Shown piece by piece: positions 22,388 through 33,543 of a stretch of 64,000 bases of DNA. This stretch comes from Aricia agestis (Eukaryota; Arthropoda; Insecta; Lepidoptera; Lycaenidae), in NCBI RefSeq assembly GCF_905147365.1, contig NC_056425.1:2177501-2241500 (forward strand). The letters are read 5' to 3'. Numbering within the stretch: the first letter of the stretch is position 1; the number at the start of each line of letters is the position of its first letter. The notes beneath the pieces were generated by a model that was not told the DNA's origin, searched no databases, and was given only the letters and a program-made list of their open reading frames with translations. The position numbers and the translations under genes are program-made.

Positions 22388-22691
22388 TGTGAGACCATAG
22401 ACTCACAGAAAACCGACGTCAAACAGCGCTCTCACAGAAAACCGGTGTAAAATAGCGCTTGCGCTGTGTTTCTTCTAGCGAGTTAAGCGGAGACCGGAAG
22501 CCCAATTGCACTATACCTTATTCCCTATCCCTGTTCTCTTCTGCTTATTCCCTTAGCCTATTCCTTCATAAAAAGGACGAAAACGCACTTGCAAGTCTTT
22601 TAATGTTACAGTGTCCATGGACCGCATGGAGGACGGCAGTTGCTTTCCGTCAGGTGGCCCGTCTGCTTGTTAGTCCCCGAATTTCATAAAA
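22388..22691 (+). mobile_element. Metulj-like SINE, diverged copy
   Basis: ACTCACAGAAAACCG is present twice (near 22402 and 22430), so the head carries a small duplication. Then GCGCTTGCGCTGTGTTTC, a CCCTATCCC-type middle, GTCCATGGACCGC and TTTCATAAAAAAT. Older than the other copies judging by mismatches. Confidence 0.65.
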
Positions 22692-22692
22692 A

Positions 22693-23152
22693 ATCGGCCA
22701 AGCGCGAGTTAAACTCGCACACGAAGGGTTCCGTACCTCAATCGAGCAAAAATAGGCTGAAATTTGTGTTTTTTTGTATGGGAGCCCCCATTTATTATTT
22801 AATTTATTTAAATTTTATTATTGATTATTAAAGTACAAATATAACTGAGTATTTCGTCAATATTTTAAGTGCCTATGTGTTGCAGTTATTGATATCGAGC
22901 AAAAAATAGCAAAAAAATCACGTTTGTTGTATGGGAGCCCGCGTTAAATATTAATTTTGTTTTGTTTTTAGTATTTGTTGTTATAGCGACAACAGATATA
23001 CACAATCTGTGAAAATTTCAGAAATCTAGCTATAGCGGTTCTTGAGTTACAGCCTGGAGGTACACAGACAGACAGACGGACAGACATTGAAGTCTGAATT
23101 GAAGTAATAGGGTCCCGTTTTTACCCTTTGGGTACGGAACCCTAAAAAGGGA
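22693..23152 (-). mobile_element. GGTTCCGTACCC-family repeat, full inverted copy
   Basis: Plus strand starts TCGGCCAAGCGCGAGTTAAA, then GGGTTCCGTACC. It ends ACCCTTTGGGTACGGAACCC. GCGACAACAG and TACAGCCTGGAGGTACACAG mark the middle. It directly abuts the SINE. Confidence 0.75.
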
Positions 23153-23252
23153 AAGAGACCTCGTTTGCACCTTAATTTCATAAAAACGCATGTGGTAATT
23201 TTTATTAAGTACAGAATCATTCTGTAACTCTTTATATATACTTAATATTATA

Positions 23253-23513
23253 TTAAGTATAATAATTATTACTATAAATAATGCTAAAATATAAAACAAA
23301 GACTATATATAAAAAAACTAAATCTAAGTCAGAGGCTGCGGGCAATGTACCCAAGAGGCTGGTAGCATTACCTCGCTGTATCGCAAGACTGATACGCTGG
23401 CCGAGGTAAGCGCCAGCTCTGGGATCGTTAGTTTTCTCAACCAGTCTTTGGGATAACTCTCTGAACATTTGTTTGGCACCAGGGACCCAGGGTTTCAACC
23501 CCGAAAGGTACAA
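23253..23513 (-). pseudogene. Protein-coding remnant, probably transposon-derived
   Basis: Minus strand reads LSGLKPWVPGAKQMFRELSQ, RLVEKTNDPRAGAYLGQRIS and LAIQRGNATSLLGTLPA. Its composition is protein-like, not chance AT-rich ORF. I have a memory of this block recurring in predicted lepidopteran proteins but cannot name the family. No flanking exons were found. Confidence 0.4.
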
Positions 23514-23929
23514 AAGTATTATTATAATTATTAGTTAAACAAAAAAAAAAAATATTATAATATTATGTTCCTTATATTCATAATTACTTCACTTTGTAGA
23601 CTCTAAGACCTTAAATCGTCTTAAAAATATGTAAGTTCAAAGTATAGTTGTAGTCTCAGCCCTCAGGCCTCAGCAATAATTCTTTTCGAATATTTAATTT
23701 TAAGGATGTTAACAACGTCTTACATCGGTTAGTACAAATATGAAACCTATACCTAAAAGTTGAACGGCTATATCAATCATCTTCGCGTCAAACAATAGTG
23801 CGATGTATATACCCATCAGATACATAATTTATTGACAAGAGTTATACATACATTAACAAGTAGTTAAATACTATTCGTGCTAGCTATATCGCGATGTAGA
23901 CGACCAGCAGCGACATCTATTATTATCAA

Positions 23930-24010
23930 TAAACAAAAATAGCAAAAAATCACGTTTGTTGTATGAGAGCCCCCCAAAATATTCAATTTATATTGTTTTT
24001 AGTTAGTATT
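23930..24010 (-). mobile_element. GGTTCCGTACCC-family fragment
   Basis: AAAAATCACGTTTGTTGTAT, GAGAGCCCCC and TTGTTTTTAGTTAGTATT match the inner part of the family. Both ends are lost. Confidence 0.5.
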
Positions 24011-24209
24011 AATAATTGTTGCTAAAGCAGTAAGGGGGCGTCCACAAATTACGTGAGGTGTTTTTACAAATTTTCTGATCCCCCCTCTCCCCGTGGTTAC
24101 ATTTCGTGAGATTAACGTGTTGGATTGTTTGACAGTCAGTAGATGTATCTAATTCTCGTTTATAAGGTCAATGTATGAATGAAATTATTATGTTCTTTGG
24201 AAACGAATT

Positions 24210-24373
24210 AGGGTGGGTTGCACCAGAGGCGTTGTTATGGTTATTAGCTAAAGTTAAGGTTATCGTCAAATATTAGGTCCATTATTGACTTTAACAAGGG
24301 ATTTGACAGTTCATTTGCCATTTTTATAGGTAGTTAAAGTTACAGGTAAACTAAGTTGGTGCAACTCACTCTT
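24210..24373. mobile_element. GGTTGCACCA-type MITE, copy 1
   Basis: AGGGTGGGTTGCACCAGAGG and TTGGTGCAACTCACTCT are inverted ends. The inside is TTAAAGTTA-rich. It sits immediately before copy 2. Confidence 0.7.
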
Positions 24374-24775
24374 AGGTTGAGTTGCACTGCACCAGAGGCG
24401 TGGTTAAAGTTAAAGTTAAGCTTAAAGTTATGGTTATAGTTATGGCTAAATTTAACTTTAACTTTAACCTTAACTTAGACCGGAGAAATTGACAGATGAC
24501 AGCTGGTCCAACAAGGTTATAAATGAACGTGGGCGGGGGCGCTGCTGGTAAAGGAAAACTGACAAAAATGGCGTTTTTGTATGATGACAGCCGGTTAGTT
24601 CCTTTTTTCGCCACGTGCATTTGAAACCTTGTCGAGCTCTATGGTTATGGTTAAATATGGCGTCTTGATGGCGTCCATTTTTAACTTTAACCAAAGATTT
24701 AACATTTTGCATTGTAGTTAAAGTTATAGTTAAAGTTACAGTTATAGTTAAAGTTAGTTGGTGCAACCCAACCTT
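24374..24775. mobile_element. GGTTGCACCA-type MITE, copy 2
   Basis: AGGTTGAGTTGCACTGCACC and GTTGGTGCAACCCAACCTTA are the ends. TAAAGTTAAAGTTA and TTAACTTTAACC arms surround a core with CAGCTGGTCCAACAAGG and GGCGGGGGCGCTG. The same core is at 37839-38219. Confidence 0.75.
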
Positions 24776-24848
24776 AATGAATGATCTTAATCGTATTACG
24801 ATTACAGTACTCCCAAATTAATAATGCGCATGGAAATCTTGAAGTCTA

Positions 24849-24892
24849 GTAATAGGGTTCCGTTTTTACCCTCTGGGTACGGAAACTTAAAA
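24849..24892 (-). mobile_element. GGTTCCGTACCC-family end fragment
   Basis: TAATAGGGTTCCGTTTTTAC and CCTCTGGGTACGG, the terminal part only. Confidence 0.5.
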
Positions 24893-24954
24893 GTAATTCA
24901 CCCAAAAAGAAATTAACTAGAAGAAAAACAACATAAACCAACTTACAAAAAGAA

Positions 24955-25506
24955 ATGAAAACCCACCAAAAACATTTTCATGTAAAAATGTTGCCAAGAT
25001 GAGAACATAATATAGTTTGTGGTGTCAAAAGGTAGTGAGATCTCATGTAGAGCCAAGTTTGTAACCTTACATACTCAGCCCTAAATCTAAAAACTTTAAT
25101 TTTACACTAAAGCGCGGCAAAATATTTGATAATAATATAATGTATCAGTCGTACGAGAAGAATCAAAATCGGTGTCTTGGCCATTTTGTTATTCGTCATG
25201 CTATGGGCTTTAAACTTAATATATATTACTTTTCTGTTGTACTTAATAACTTTAATTTTAAAATGGCCAGGCCACCGGTTTTGACTAATGTGTAGAGTTT
25301 TTAGATTCTTCTCGTACGAATGACACATTATATTATTATCAAATATTTTGCCGAGCTTTAGTGTAAAATTAAAGTTTTTAGATTTAGGGATGAGTATGTA
25401 AGGTTAGAAACTTGGCTCTACATGAGATCTCGCTACTTTTTGACACCACAAACTATTATGTTCTCATCTTGGCAACATTTTTACATGAAAATGTTTTTGG
25501 TGGGAT
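24955..25506. mobile_element. Foldback element with about 210-bp inverted arms
   Basis: 24955-25165 and 25303-25506 are near-complementary: ACCACCAAAAACATTTTC pairs with GAAAATGTTTTTGGTGG, and GTACGAGAAGAATC with GATTCTTCTCGTAC. Only about 135 bp lie between the arms. No coding. Confidence 0.85.
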
Positions 25507-25569
25507 AATATTATATCTTACTTTTTGTGTAAATGAAATAAAACAAAAGCCTTTTGTACTTAAATATAA

Positions 25570-25935
25570 AAATAATAATATAATAATATCTATGGACGCT
25601 TCACACCACGTCAGTCTGGACTCTGGCCCCGTGCTAAGTACCTGAAGGACTTGTGTTCCTGTAACACAAGTCCTTCAGGTACTTCAGGTACTTACCAGAC
25701 AACGGAAATATATTTAATATTTTTTTATTATACAATGATATATTAAATATATAATTGTATAGTATAGTATAAAAATCTTAAATTTTAAGATTTTTATTAT
25801 ATCATACACATATTTAATACACATTCAGACCCGGGAACATTGAAAACTTTTTGTTCCGTCGGTGGGATTCAGACCCGCGACCCCCGGCTTGAGCTGCCAC
25901 ACATTCACCCAATTGAGCCACAGAGGTCGTCAAAT
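25570..25935 (-). mobile_element. tRNA-derived SINE, inverted copy with internal hairpin
   Basis: Minus-oriented: the tRNA-like head (GAGCTGCC, GGATTCAGACCCGCGACCCC) is at the right and the ATAATA tail at the left. Copies on the plus strand are at 28997-29300 and 53275-53550. Here the block that is single in those copies is inverted-duplicated, giving 18-base perfect arms at 25640-25657 and 25663-25680. Confidence 0.8.
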
Positions 25936-26216
25936 TGCATCGAAGTTTCAATTTTAACTGACTTTAATGTTTATCTTCTTGTTTGTGGCTTTGTGGTGAT
26001 TAGTTACGGCACTTATTTTATTAAAAATTAAAATTAAAATAAGTTAAATAATTGAAAATAAAAGGTACTTAATAAGTATTTAATTAATAGCTCGCCGTTG
26101 ATTTTATTAGTTACTTATTGGGACTTACTAATACTGTTATTGGATACCCGTAAGTTATTGTAAAGCAAAAAAAAAAAATAGGGAGACAAGTTAAACAATT
26201 ATAAAAGTAATTAAAT

Positions 26217-26222
26217 TTTATT
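26217..26222 (-). promoter_or_regulatory. Candidate polyadenylation signal of the secreted LRR gene
   Basis: Minus-strand AATAAA about 214 bp past the stop at 26436. Position only. Confidence 0.4.
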
Positions 26223-26435
26223 AATGACATAAAACTGGGACAGTTTAACTTATATCTAATGCTTATAATTAAAATCAAAATTTAGATCTCATACATAACA
26301 TAGCTGTTTTTAAAACAGCTAAAATGTCAAAATCAGGTTTAAAGTAATATAATTAAAAAGAATTAATCGACGAAATAAAAAAAAGAACTTAAGATAAACT
26401 ACTACTAAATTACATCAGTAAAAATGATTCTTGTA

Positions 26436-29400
26436 TTACTTCAGAATCCTTTTCATGTAACCACTCTGCTCTTTGAGGACCTCTAGAATCTTCTGGGTCA
26501 TCACAAGCAGACGATCATCACTCATAACATACTTTGAGCTGGGATCTACAATCTTTTGGTCCAGCTGCGAGCAAGGAATGTCTAAAATTGAATTCCTCGT
26601 TGTCGGTTTCCTCAGCGCCATAGGTCTCATTTTTGAGTATCCATTTTGATAGTCCTGCAGAGCCTTCGCCAACCAATCACAAGAATAATCATTGTCATCC
26701 AAATATACCATCAAATCATGCTTATGCGTAAGCCAAGTGTTGTGGTCCAAGTAGTTGAGATGGTTACTCCTCAATGATAGGATCTCCAAAGATTGCAAAT
26801 CCAGAAGATATTTTGAGTCAAGATGGTCTATGTTATTAAACGAAAGGTCCAAAAATTTCAAAGAAGTAAGCCCATTGAATGTTCCATACTTGATTTCTCT
26901 TATTCTGTTCCGAGATAGCCTCAAGTTGTTCAAAAACGGCAGTTTCTGGAACGACGAGGGCTCGATCACTTGAATTATATTTGCACTCAAATCCAAAAAG
27001 ATCAGCGATTCAGGCAGCTGCACCGAGTTCTCGTCTAGTTCCTGGATGTAATTCTGACTTAAATTGAGATGCAACAGATGGTACTGGCTGTTCAATTGAA
27101 CCTGGTACAACTCGGTGATGTTGTTGCAGCTGAGTATCAAATCAGTCAGCCCATAGGCTTCGTCTTTTGGTACCTTTAGCGTAGTTAAGCCGTTGTTGGA
27201 TAGATCCAGCACACCCCCTTGAGTATGGAATGTTAATCTTAGTCTGTCGATGTTTTCTATGGCATTATTAGTTAGATTCAGTCTTCTCAGCTGCGTGCTT
27301 TCTCCTAGGGGTTCATCGGGGAACTCGTCCATGTTATTGTGCGACAAGTCCAAGCTTTGTAGGCTACGCATCAGCGCGAAACTTTCGTAATGTATTCTCG
27401 TCAAATGGTTGCAACTCAAATTGAGGTAGGTGATGTACTGCAAGTGTTCAGCGTTAACGATAAACGTCAATAGTTTGTTGGCCGAAACGTCGAGCGCAGT
27501 CAAATGTGATATAGCTTGGAAAGCGTTGTACTCGATATTGCTAATAGAATTCTTCGACAAATCGACATGCACGTCCACGCGGTTTTTCAGAATATTTCTT
27601 ACGGGACGAGACAATTTAGTCGGATACTCCAACGTCGTGTTTGGTACGGAAACTATATTGTTGTCGGACAGTAGTATCCTACAAATCGAATGGTCATCCA
27701 AATGATCCCAATGTCTGGAGAGCACGGCCGGCTCGAATTGAGCTATTTTATTTCGCGAGATGTCCAACGTTTCCAAATCGTTGATCGTCGCTATAGAATA
27801 TTCGTTTAAGTTATCGATTTCGTTGTTAGCCAAGTAAAGATGTTTCAGATGTCTAGTGTAGTTAAATGCACTGCCTATTTGCGATATCCTATTGTTGTTC
27901 AGCTTAAGAGTTACGAGGTCGGTCAAGTTTGCGAACGGTTCATCGCTGAGGTCGGAGATGGCGTTGTAGGAGAGATCGAGCTCGGTGAGCCTCGATAGAT
28001 CTTCGAAGGTATCCCTTCTAAGATTGTCAATTTTATTGTAGGACAAGATCAACGTTTTTAGCCTCGTGGGTGAGGATTCGAACTGGAATACTCCTTCCAG
28101 GTCGGTCAACGAATTGTGGGATAGAGAGATACTCTGTATAATGTTGAGGTATCGAAAGGGGCTGCCCGTTATTCGGTGGATTCTGCTGTGGATTACCTTC
28201 AAGTGCCTCAGTTGAAACATGTTTTGTACGAACGACATGTTCGTTTCGGACCAGTCCCCGAAGACTGTCAGGGAGGTAACAGCCTGTAGAACCTCCGGGT
28301 TGGCGTGAGTATCCAGGGTCTCCTCGGCTTCGTCCACGGTGATGTGGATGGTTGTGTTGTAGTTGCTGGACCCGAGGCAGTAGGGCTCCAGTCGGAAGTT
28401 GTTCAGGGCGCGGCTGCATTTGATCTTGTACGAGCAGTGACCCAGAAAGGTTATGTCCTTTGTAGGGCAGTACCCGTAAGCTGCAGGCAGCGTCAACGCG
28501 ATCAATAGTATCACTGAAAATGAGAAAATAAGTATTTAGTAACTACATATTTATATTATCGCGTAACAAATAAATGGATAAAGCAATGGAGTATTACTGC
28601 CATGCTTTTCCAGTCCAGTGAAATGTCAGCTACAGGCTTGCTACAGGTCAGAAAGGCATAGGCCAATATTATATTTTAAATGTTTAAGTAACTTTCTCTC
28701 TATACCTACCTATAGTACCTACCTATATTTAATTAAGTACTGTATACATACATACTGCATACAATACACATACATACGTAGATAATAAATTTGGTAAACA
28801 CGTTATCTTTCCTTTTGTCAGGTGAAACAGAAGACATAAAAATATTATACTGGACATTTATACAGTATGTAACAAAACTAAGTGATAATATTTTAGGGTG
28901 TGTATGTACTTTTGTATGGGAAAATCCATGACGTTTGGGCGCTTGCCCATACAAATCACGAAAAACCTAAAGTATTATCACTTTCTTTGGTTACATGACG
29001 ACCTCTGTGGCACAGTAAGTGGTGGGCGAGTTGGTAGCTCAAGCCGGGGGTCGCGGGTTCGAATCCCGCCGACGGAACAAAAAGTTTTCAATGTTCCTGG
29101 GTCTTGGATGTGTATTATATATATTATGTAATCTTAAATATAAAGTATATACATAATATATAATATATTTAATACTTTTATACTATACATGTATAGTATA
29201 AAATATTTCCGTTGTCTGGTACTCGTAACACAAGTCCTTCAGGTACTTAGCATGGGGCCAGACTGACGTGGTGTGAAGCGTGCATAGGTATTATTATTAT
29301 TGTTATCCTGTATAGATTGGCAACCAAAATCAATGGCATGAAAGTTGTCTTAAATACTTACAGAGTAAGAGCCTGCAATAGTTAGACCTGCCTCCGTTTA

Positions 29401-31363
29401 CCTGTTTGTGGTCTTTAGAGTCTAAATACACTAGACCGAAGTTACGCGGCGTAAATTCCGCATGATTACGCCCGCAATGTATTTTAAATTACCGATGACA
29501 CACTATTCCGTCGCGTTCCGTCCGTTATTTCGTAGGCGTTTGACATTGCGGACGTAATCATGCGGAATTTACGCCGCGTAACTTCGGCCTAATGTGTTTA
29601 GAAGAACGACCAGCAACTGTGGAGTTTCGGTCGCAATTACTTTAGGAGGTATCCAGTTCTGAAGGTCTACCTGACCTTCCAGAAAGAGTTGAGTTTTACT
29701 CTTAGAATGTCTACTCTTAGAATGTCTACTCTTAGAATGTCTACTCTTAGAATGTCATCTTACGCATACGTGGGAGAGCCATGCTTTGGCACGAATGGGC
29801 CGGCTCGACCGGAGAAATACCCACGTTATCACAGAAAACCGGCGTGAAACAGCGCTTGCGCTGTGTTTCGCCGAGTGAGTGAGTTTACCGGAGGCCCAAT
29901 CCCCTACCCCATTCCCTTCCCTACCCTCACCTATTCCCTTCCCATCCCTACCCTCCCCTATTACCCTATTCCCTCTTAAAAGGCCGGCAACGCACCTGCA
30001 GCTCTTCTGATGCTGCGAGTGTCCATGGGCGAAGCAAGTTGCTTTCCATCAGGTGACCCGTTTGCTCGTTTGCCCCCTTATTTCATAAAAAAAGGTATCC
30101 AGTTCTGAAGGTCTACTTGACCTTCCAGAAAGAGTAAAGCTCAATAATTTCATAGCTTATGAAATTTAAATCTACTCTTAGAATGTCGTCTTCCAGTGCC
30201 GGATATTTTTGGCTTTTTTATGGATTGTTTCACCACTTTCTGATAAAGTGCCAAATAGGCTATTCATAACTTTTTTGACAGATTCTCCATACTTCATCTG
30301 TCAAGTTAAGTGGTGGATAGCCTATCAGGAAGTGGTGAAACAGGCCCTTAAAGTACTTATTAGACTTTGAGGGTGTCTAGCAGTGTGTGAGTGGGAAGCA
30401 ACTGTCAAATATGTCCGGCACTGGAAGACCAGATTCCTTCAGTTACCGCAAAGAATACACCTAAGCTATGAAATTGATTTACTCTTTCTGGAAGGTCAGA
30501 ACGAGACCTTCAGAACCGGACTACGTCTGGGACTTTTTTTTCCTTCACCATATTATGAGCGTCCATATTATGTACTTGAGATCAGAAAATGTCTCATTGG
30601 TATACACTACACGCCTCCACCCGAGATCGAACCTGCGCCCGCCACGAGTGCCAACCAAATATCTACCCATTATAGGCCACGGACGCTCTTACCCTAGATG
30701 CATGTTAATAATATATCTGTCGCAGCTGACTGGTTTAAATAGCCGTTCAATCAAACAGCTAGCCCTTTGACTGAACAACGCCATTCAATCACACGACTAT
30801 ACGTCGTCTAGCCGACTTGTTGATTATCCATACTATATACTTATTATAATACTAAAAATGCGAAAGTGTGTCTGTCTGTCTGTCCGTCTGTCCGTCTGTT
30901 CATCTGTCTGACTGTCTGTCTGACCTCATCACACCTAAACCGCAGAACCGATTTTGCTGGTTATGGGGATACTTCGAGTCCCGGGAAAGGACATAGGATA
31001 CTTTTTATCCCGGAAAAACGTACGGTTCCCGCGCGATAAACGAATTTTGGCGCAACAGAGTTGCGGGCGTCATCTAGTACAGTATAAAAATAATGATATT
31101 CTATGTTACTAACGTAACTAGATTGGAAGTTTACGATAGCAACGCGTTGCCACTTCGAAGATGCCTGCAGGCATATCTCACATACATAATGACATAACGA
31201 ATATATGACTTGACATTGTCTTTTGGACAAAAAAGTGGTTATGCATTTCTGAGAATCTTTTGTAAGACATTGCTACTCTAGTATTTTAGAAACTCATTGT
31301 ATAAAAATAATTAGATTAAAACACTAAAAACTGTTTTTTTTTATTTGACTTACCAATATTCAT
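26436..31363 (-). CDS. Secreted leucine-rich-repeat protein, 2 coding exons
   Basis: Exon 31354-31363 gives ATGAATATTG followed by donor GTAAGT. Exon 28513-26436 follows acceptor TTTTCAG. The joined frame is 2088 nt, 695 residues. The start is chosen because the split codon completes a clean signal peptide, MNIVILLIALTLPAAYG, cut before YCPTKD. Without this exon the reading frame has no ATG and only a GTG. Residues about 20-75 are a Cys N-cap (CPTK, CSYKIKC, PYCLGSS). About 20 LRRs follow with the LxxLxLxxNxI pattern (for example LTELDLSYNAISDLSDEPFA and LKFLDLSFNNIDHLDS). Next is a C-cap, NDYSCDWL and later DIPC, then a short amphipathic helix ending GYMKRILK. There is no C-terminal membrane span or TIR domain, so it is probably secreted. 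A 5' untranslated acceptor (CCTTTCAG) lies near 31410. Intron 1 (28514-31353) is full of transposons. Its ligand is unknown. Acid-labile-subunit-like, leureptin-like or LRIM-like roles are all possible. Confidence 0.9.
28868..28994. mobile_element. Short palindromic MITE (GTAACAAAACTAAGTGATAA)
   Basis: GTAACAAAACTAAGTGATAA at the left, TTATCACTTTCTTTGGTTAC at the right. Inner GGGCGCTTGCCCATACAAAT matches the type seen at 16113-16358. It directly precedes the SINE at 28997. Confidence 0.7.
28997..29300 (+). mobile_element. tRNA-derived SINE
   Basis: Pol III B box GGTTCGAATCC at 29056-29066, with a weaker A box (GGGCGAGTTGG context). The body has GTTTTCAATGTTCCTGGGTC and AACACAAGTCCTTCAGGTAC, then a TTATTA tail. 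It lies in LRR gene intron 1. Confidence 0.85.
29423..29600. mobile_element. Palindromic MITE, about 60-bp arms
   Basis: TAAATACACTAGACCGAAGT pairs with ACTTCGGCCTAATGTGTTTA. The pairing continues through ACGCGGCGTAAATTCCGCAT, GATTACG and GCAATGT. It lies in LRR gene intron 1. Confidence 0.85.
29694..29757 (+). repeat. Four tandem copies of a 15-bp unit
   Basis: TCTACTCTTAGAATG in tandem, the first copy slightly altered. A single unit recurs at 30173-30187 beyond the SINE. Confidence 0.85.
29768..30093 (+). mobile_element. Metulj-like SINE, full copy
   Basis: ACGTGGGAGAGCCATGCTTT head, GGCTCGACC B-box-like word, GTGAAACAGCGCTTGCGCTG, CTACCCCATTCCCTTCCC middle, TTTCATAAAAAA tail. A segment GGTATCCAGTTCTGAAGGTC occurs on both sides (29648 and 30093), longer than a normal target duplication. 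Confidence 0.85.
30093..30530. mobile_element. Foldback element with a second MITE inside
   Basis: Arms 30093-30205 and 30415-30530 pair: CAGTTCTGAAGGTC with GACCTTCAGAACCGG, TTCCAGAAAGAGTAAA with TTTACTCTTTCTGGAA, TCTTCCAGTGCCGGA with TCCGGCACTGGAAGA. Inside, TTTCACCACTTTCTGATA and TCAGGAAGTGGTGAAA bound a smaller palindrome (about 30228-30343). Confidence 0.75.
30827..31078 (-). mobile_element. GACGCCCGC-family (Helitron-like) element, full copy
   Basis: Plus strand: ATCCATACTATATACTTATT, a GTCTGTCTGTCC tract, TCCCGGGAAAGGACATAGGA, CGTACGGTTCCCGCGCGATA and GTTGCGGGCGTCATCTAGTA, the family end. It lies in LRR gene intron 1, close to its first coding exon. Confidence 0.7.
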
Positions 31364-31498
31364 TTTACTGCATTGACCTCCGTCCTTTTATTGAGAAAAT
31401 CGCACCCTGAAAGGTAATAAAATAAGTTTTTATTAGCACGTACAAGTAAGTCATTAGTTTTTTAGGGAACGTTGAGATGAGAGTTACTCATACATAAT

Positions 31499-31903
31499 CG
31501 ATGACGGATTAACCCTTAATCAAATTAAGCAATTGCCTAGGGCATCACGTCTGAGGGGGCACCAGATGAAATACAGAAAACATCCGTCCTTAGGGCATCA
31601 CGTCTCACGTCTCCAAAAACCTGTAACCTGGTTTTAGGTGGTAAAAGTTTCAAGACCGATTCTAGTTTACATACGGTTAGGGGGGGGGGGTATAGTTCAC
31701 AGTCATGGATTGCTTAGGGCATCAAGTAATCTTACGGCCGTTCCCAATATTTAATCTATCTCTGGTTTTGCCCTACTAGAGATAGGAATAGCTCAGATTA
31801 GACATAAAATATTTTATGTCAATTGTGAGCTATTCCTATCTCTAGTAGGGCAAAACCAGAGATAGATCGAATATTGGGAACAGCCGTTAATCCGTCACTG
31901 TAC
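31499..31903. mobile_element. Element with GACGGATTAAC ends, interrupted by a nested MITE
   Basis: TGACGGATTAACCCTTAATC at the left, GTTAATCCGTCACTG at the right. The block AGGGCATCACGTCT occurs twice inside. A run of 11 or more G lies near 31681. The PIF/Harbinger-like copy 31735-31886 sits inside. Confidence 0.6.
31735..31886. mobile_element. PIF/Harbinger-like MITE, copy 2
   Basis: CGGCCGTTCCCAATATTTAA and TCGAATATTGGGAACAGCCG ends with TTA at both sides (31732-31734, 31887-31889). The arms pair over about 60 bp through CTCTGGTTTTGCCCTACTAG. Confidence 0.85.
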
Positions 31904-32049
31904 ATAATATAAGATTAATTTTGAAATTGAGTACGAATTTCTTTTTCTGCCTGAGTCAACTGCATAAAAAAATTTAGTTAATAAGTCCATATTATACCTA
32001 TACAAAAAATATTTAAAGTTGATTTTTTACAACCCTAAAAGGAATCCAT

Positions 32050-32170
32050 TACTAATATTGTAAGCGAAATTGTATCTATCTGTCTGTCTGTCTGTCTGAC
32101 TTCTTCACGGCCAAACTGCTGAGCCGATTTTGCAGAAAATTGGGTTAGGGGTACTTAAAACAGGATATGA
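32050..32170 (-). mobile_element. GACGCCCGC-family fragment
   Basis: TACTAATATTGTAAGC, a TCTGTCTG tract, CTTCACGGCCAAACTGCTGA and CCGATTTTGC. The far half is lost. Confidence 0.5.
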
Positions 32171-32775
32171 CTAAGACGTGAGTGAAAGAACCAGATAACT
32201 AACATTTTAAAAGGGCAATTACTCATTTTTCCCCTTATACTTAATTTGAACAACCCTTGTAACTTATCTACTTCATCATCTGGCTAATATATCTGGCTAC
32301 ACATACAATGCACATTTTTTTAAAATCATTAAAAGTTGCAAAGCCTCTATTTATGCAAAAAACGTAATTTTTCCACAAATGGAGGCAAGACTCTTTTCTC
32401 TATGGACTGTAATTGTCTATGGACTGTAATTGTCTGCAATAAACGTATTTTATTTTTATTTATTTATTTATTTTTCTCCTATTGGTCACAGCGCGATATT
32501 ATGATATAGCTTTAAGCCCTTCTCGATAAACGGAATATTTAATTCAAAATATTTCGTATCACCTAACTCCTACATCTTCTCACCGTAAAAGCCTTCCCAT
32601 GACTTTCACCAATATTTCAAGACTATTAGCGAAATGCTTCAGACGTTCTGAGTTTTGCAGGCGAGAAAAAAAAATATGTAAGCACTAGCTGTCCCGGCAA
32701 ATGTTGTTTTGCTATATAAAGTATTTTGCCCATATTATTTTATTGAAGACGTGACTAAATGAGTGTAACTCTTTT

Positions 32776-33090
32776 ACGTGGGAGAGCCATACTTCGGCAC
32801 GAATGGTCCGGCTCGACCGGAGAAATACCACGTTCTCACAGAAAACCGGAGTGAAACAGCGCTTGCGTTGTGTTTCGCCGAGTGAGTGAGTTTACCGGAG
32901 GCCCAATCCCCTACCCTATTCCCTTCCCTACAATCCCCTATTCCCTTCCCTTCCCTACCCTCCCGTATTACTTAAAAGGCCAGCAACGCACTTGCAGCTC
33001 TTCTGATGCTGCAAGTGTCCATGGGCGACGGAAGTTGCTTTCCATCAGGTGACCCATTTACTCGTTAGCCCCCTTATTTCATAAAAAAAA
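32776..33090 (+). mobile_element. Metulj-like SINE
   Basis: ACGTGGGAGAGCCATACTTC head to TTTCATAAAAAAAA tail, with GGCTCGACC and GTCCATGGGCGACGGAAGTT. The middle CCCTTCCCTAC tract is shortened. Confidence 0.85.
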
Positions 33091-33543
33091 GTACGGAACC
33101 ATGGCAATTGGATACGTCCATCGCTATCCCGTCACGCAAATAATGGTCGGCGGCAGTCTCGACTTGTAATAATTTACTATTATTTAAATTTATTCAACAA
33201 ATATAAAATTTGTGAACATCAGTAAAGCCATTTTGGAGGAGTACGGTAACTAATTGTGACACGAGAAAATCCATTTTTATATATACATAGATTATTTTTT
33301 TTTAATACATGTTATAGTAATAATAATGAAATGGACTTACCGATAATATTCCCTAACGTTAGGTGCTAGTGTCACTGGCTCCAAAGTCCGTTTGAAGGTG
33401 GGTTAAGAACATGAAACCTGCGAATTTTGCTGAATCTGCCAGAGCATAGGTATTCGTCAAAGAATAATTTACAGATGCGACAAATTATATTTATAAGCAT
33501 GCGGTTGTTATACCTACCTATCTGCTTAAGTACCAATAATATT
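33091..33543. other. Intergenic, nothing recognised
   Basis: No domain-bearing frame or shared repeat was found. An upstream 5' untranslated exon of the secreted LRR gene could lie here or beyond, but none is identifiable. Confidence 0.35.

Noticed and set aside
28033..28419. Minus-strand second frame inside the secreted LRR gene
   Set aside because: Shadow frame of a clear LRR coding region.
29030..29080. tRNA gene
   Set aside because: A and B box words are present, but the sequence is the head of a SINE with three copies and no closing acceptor stem.
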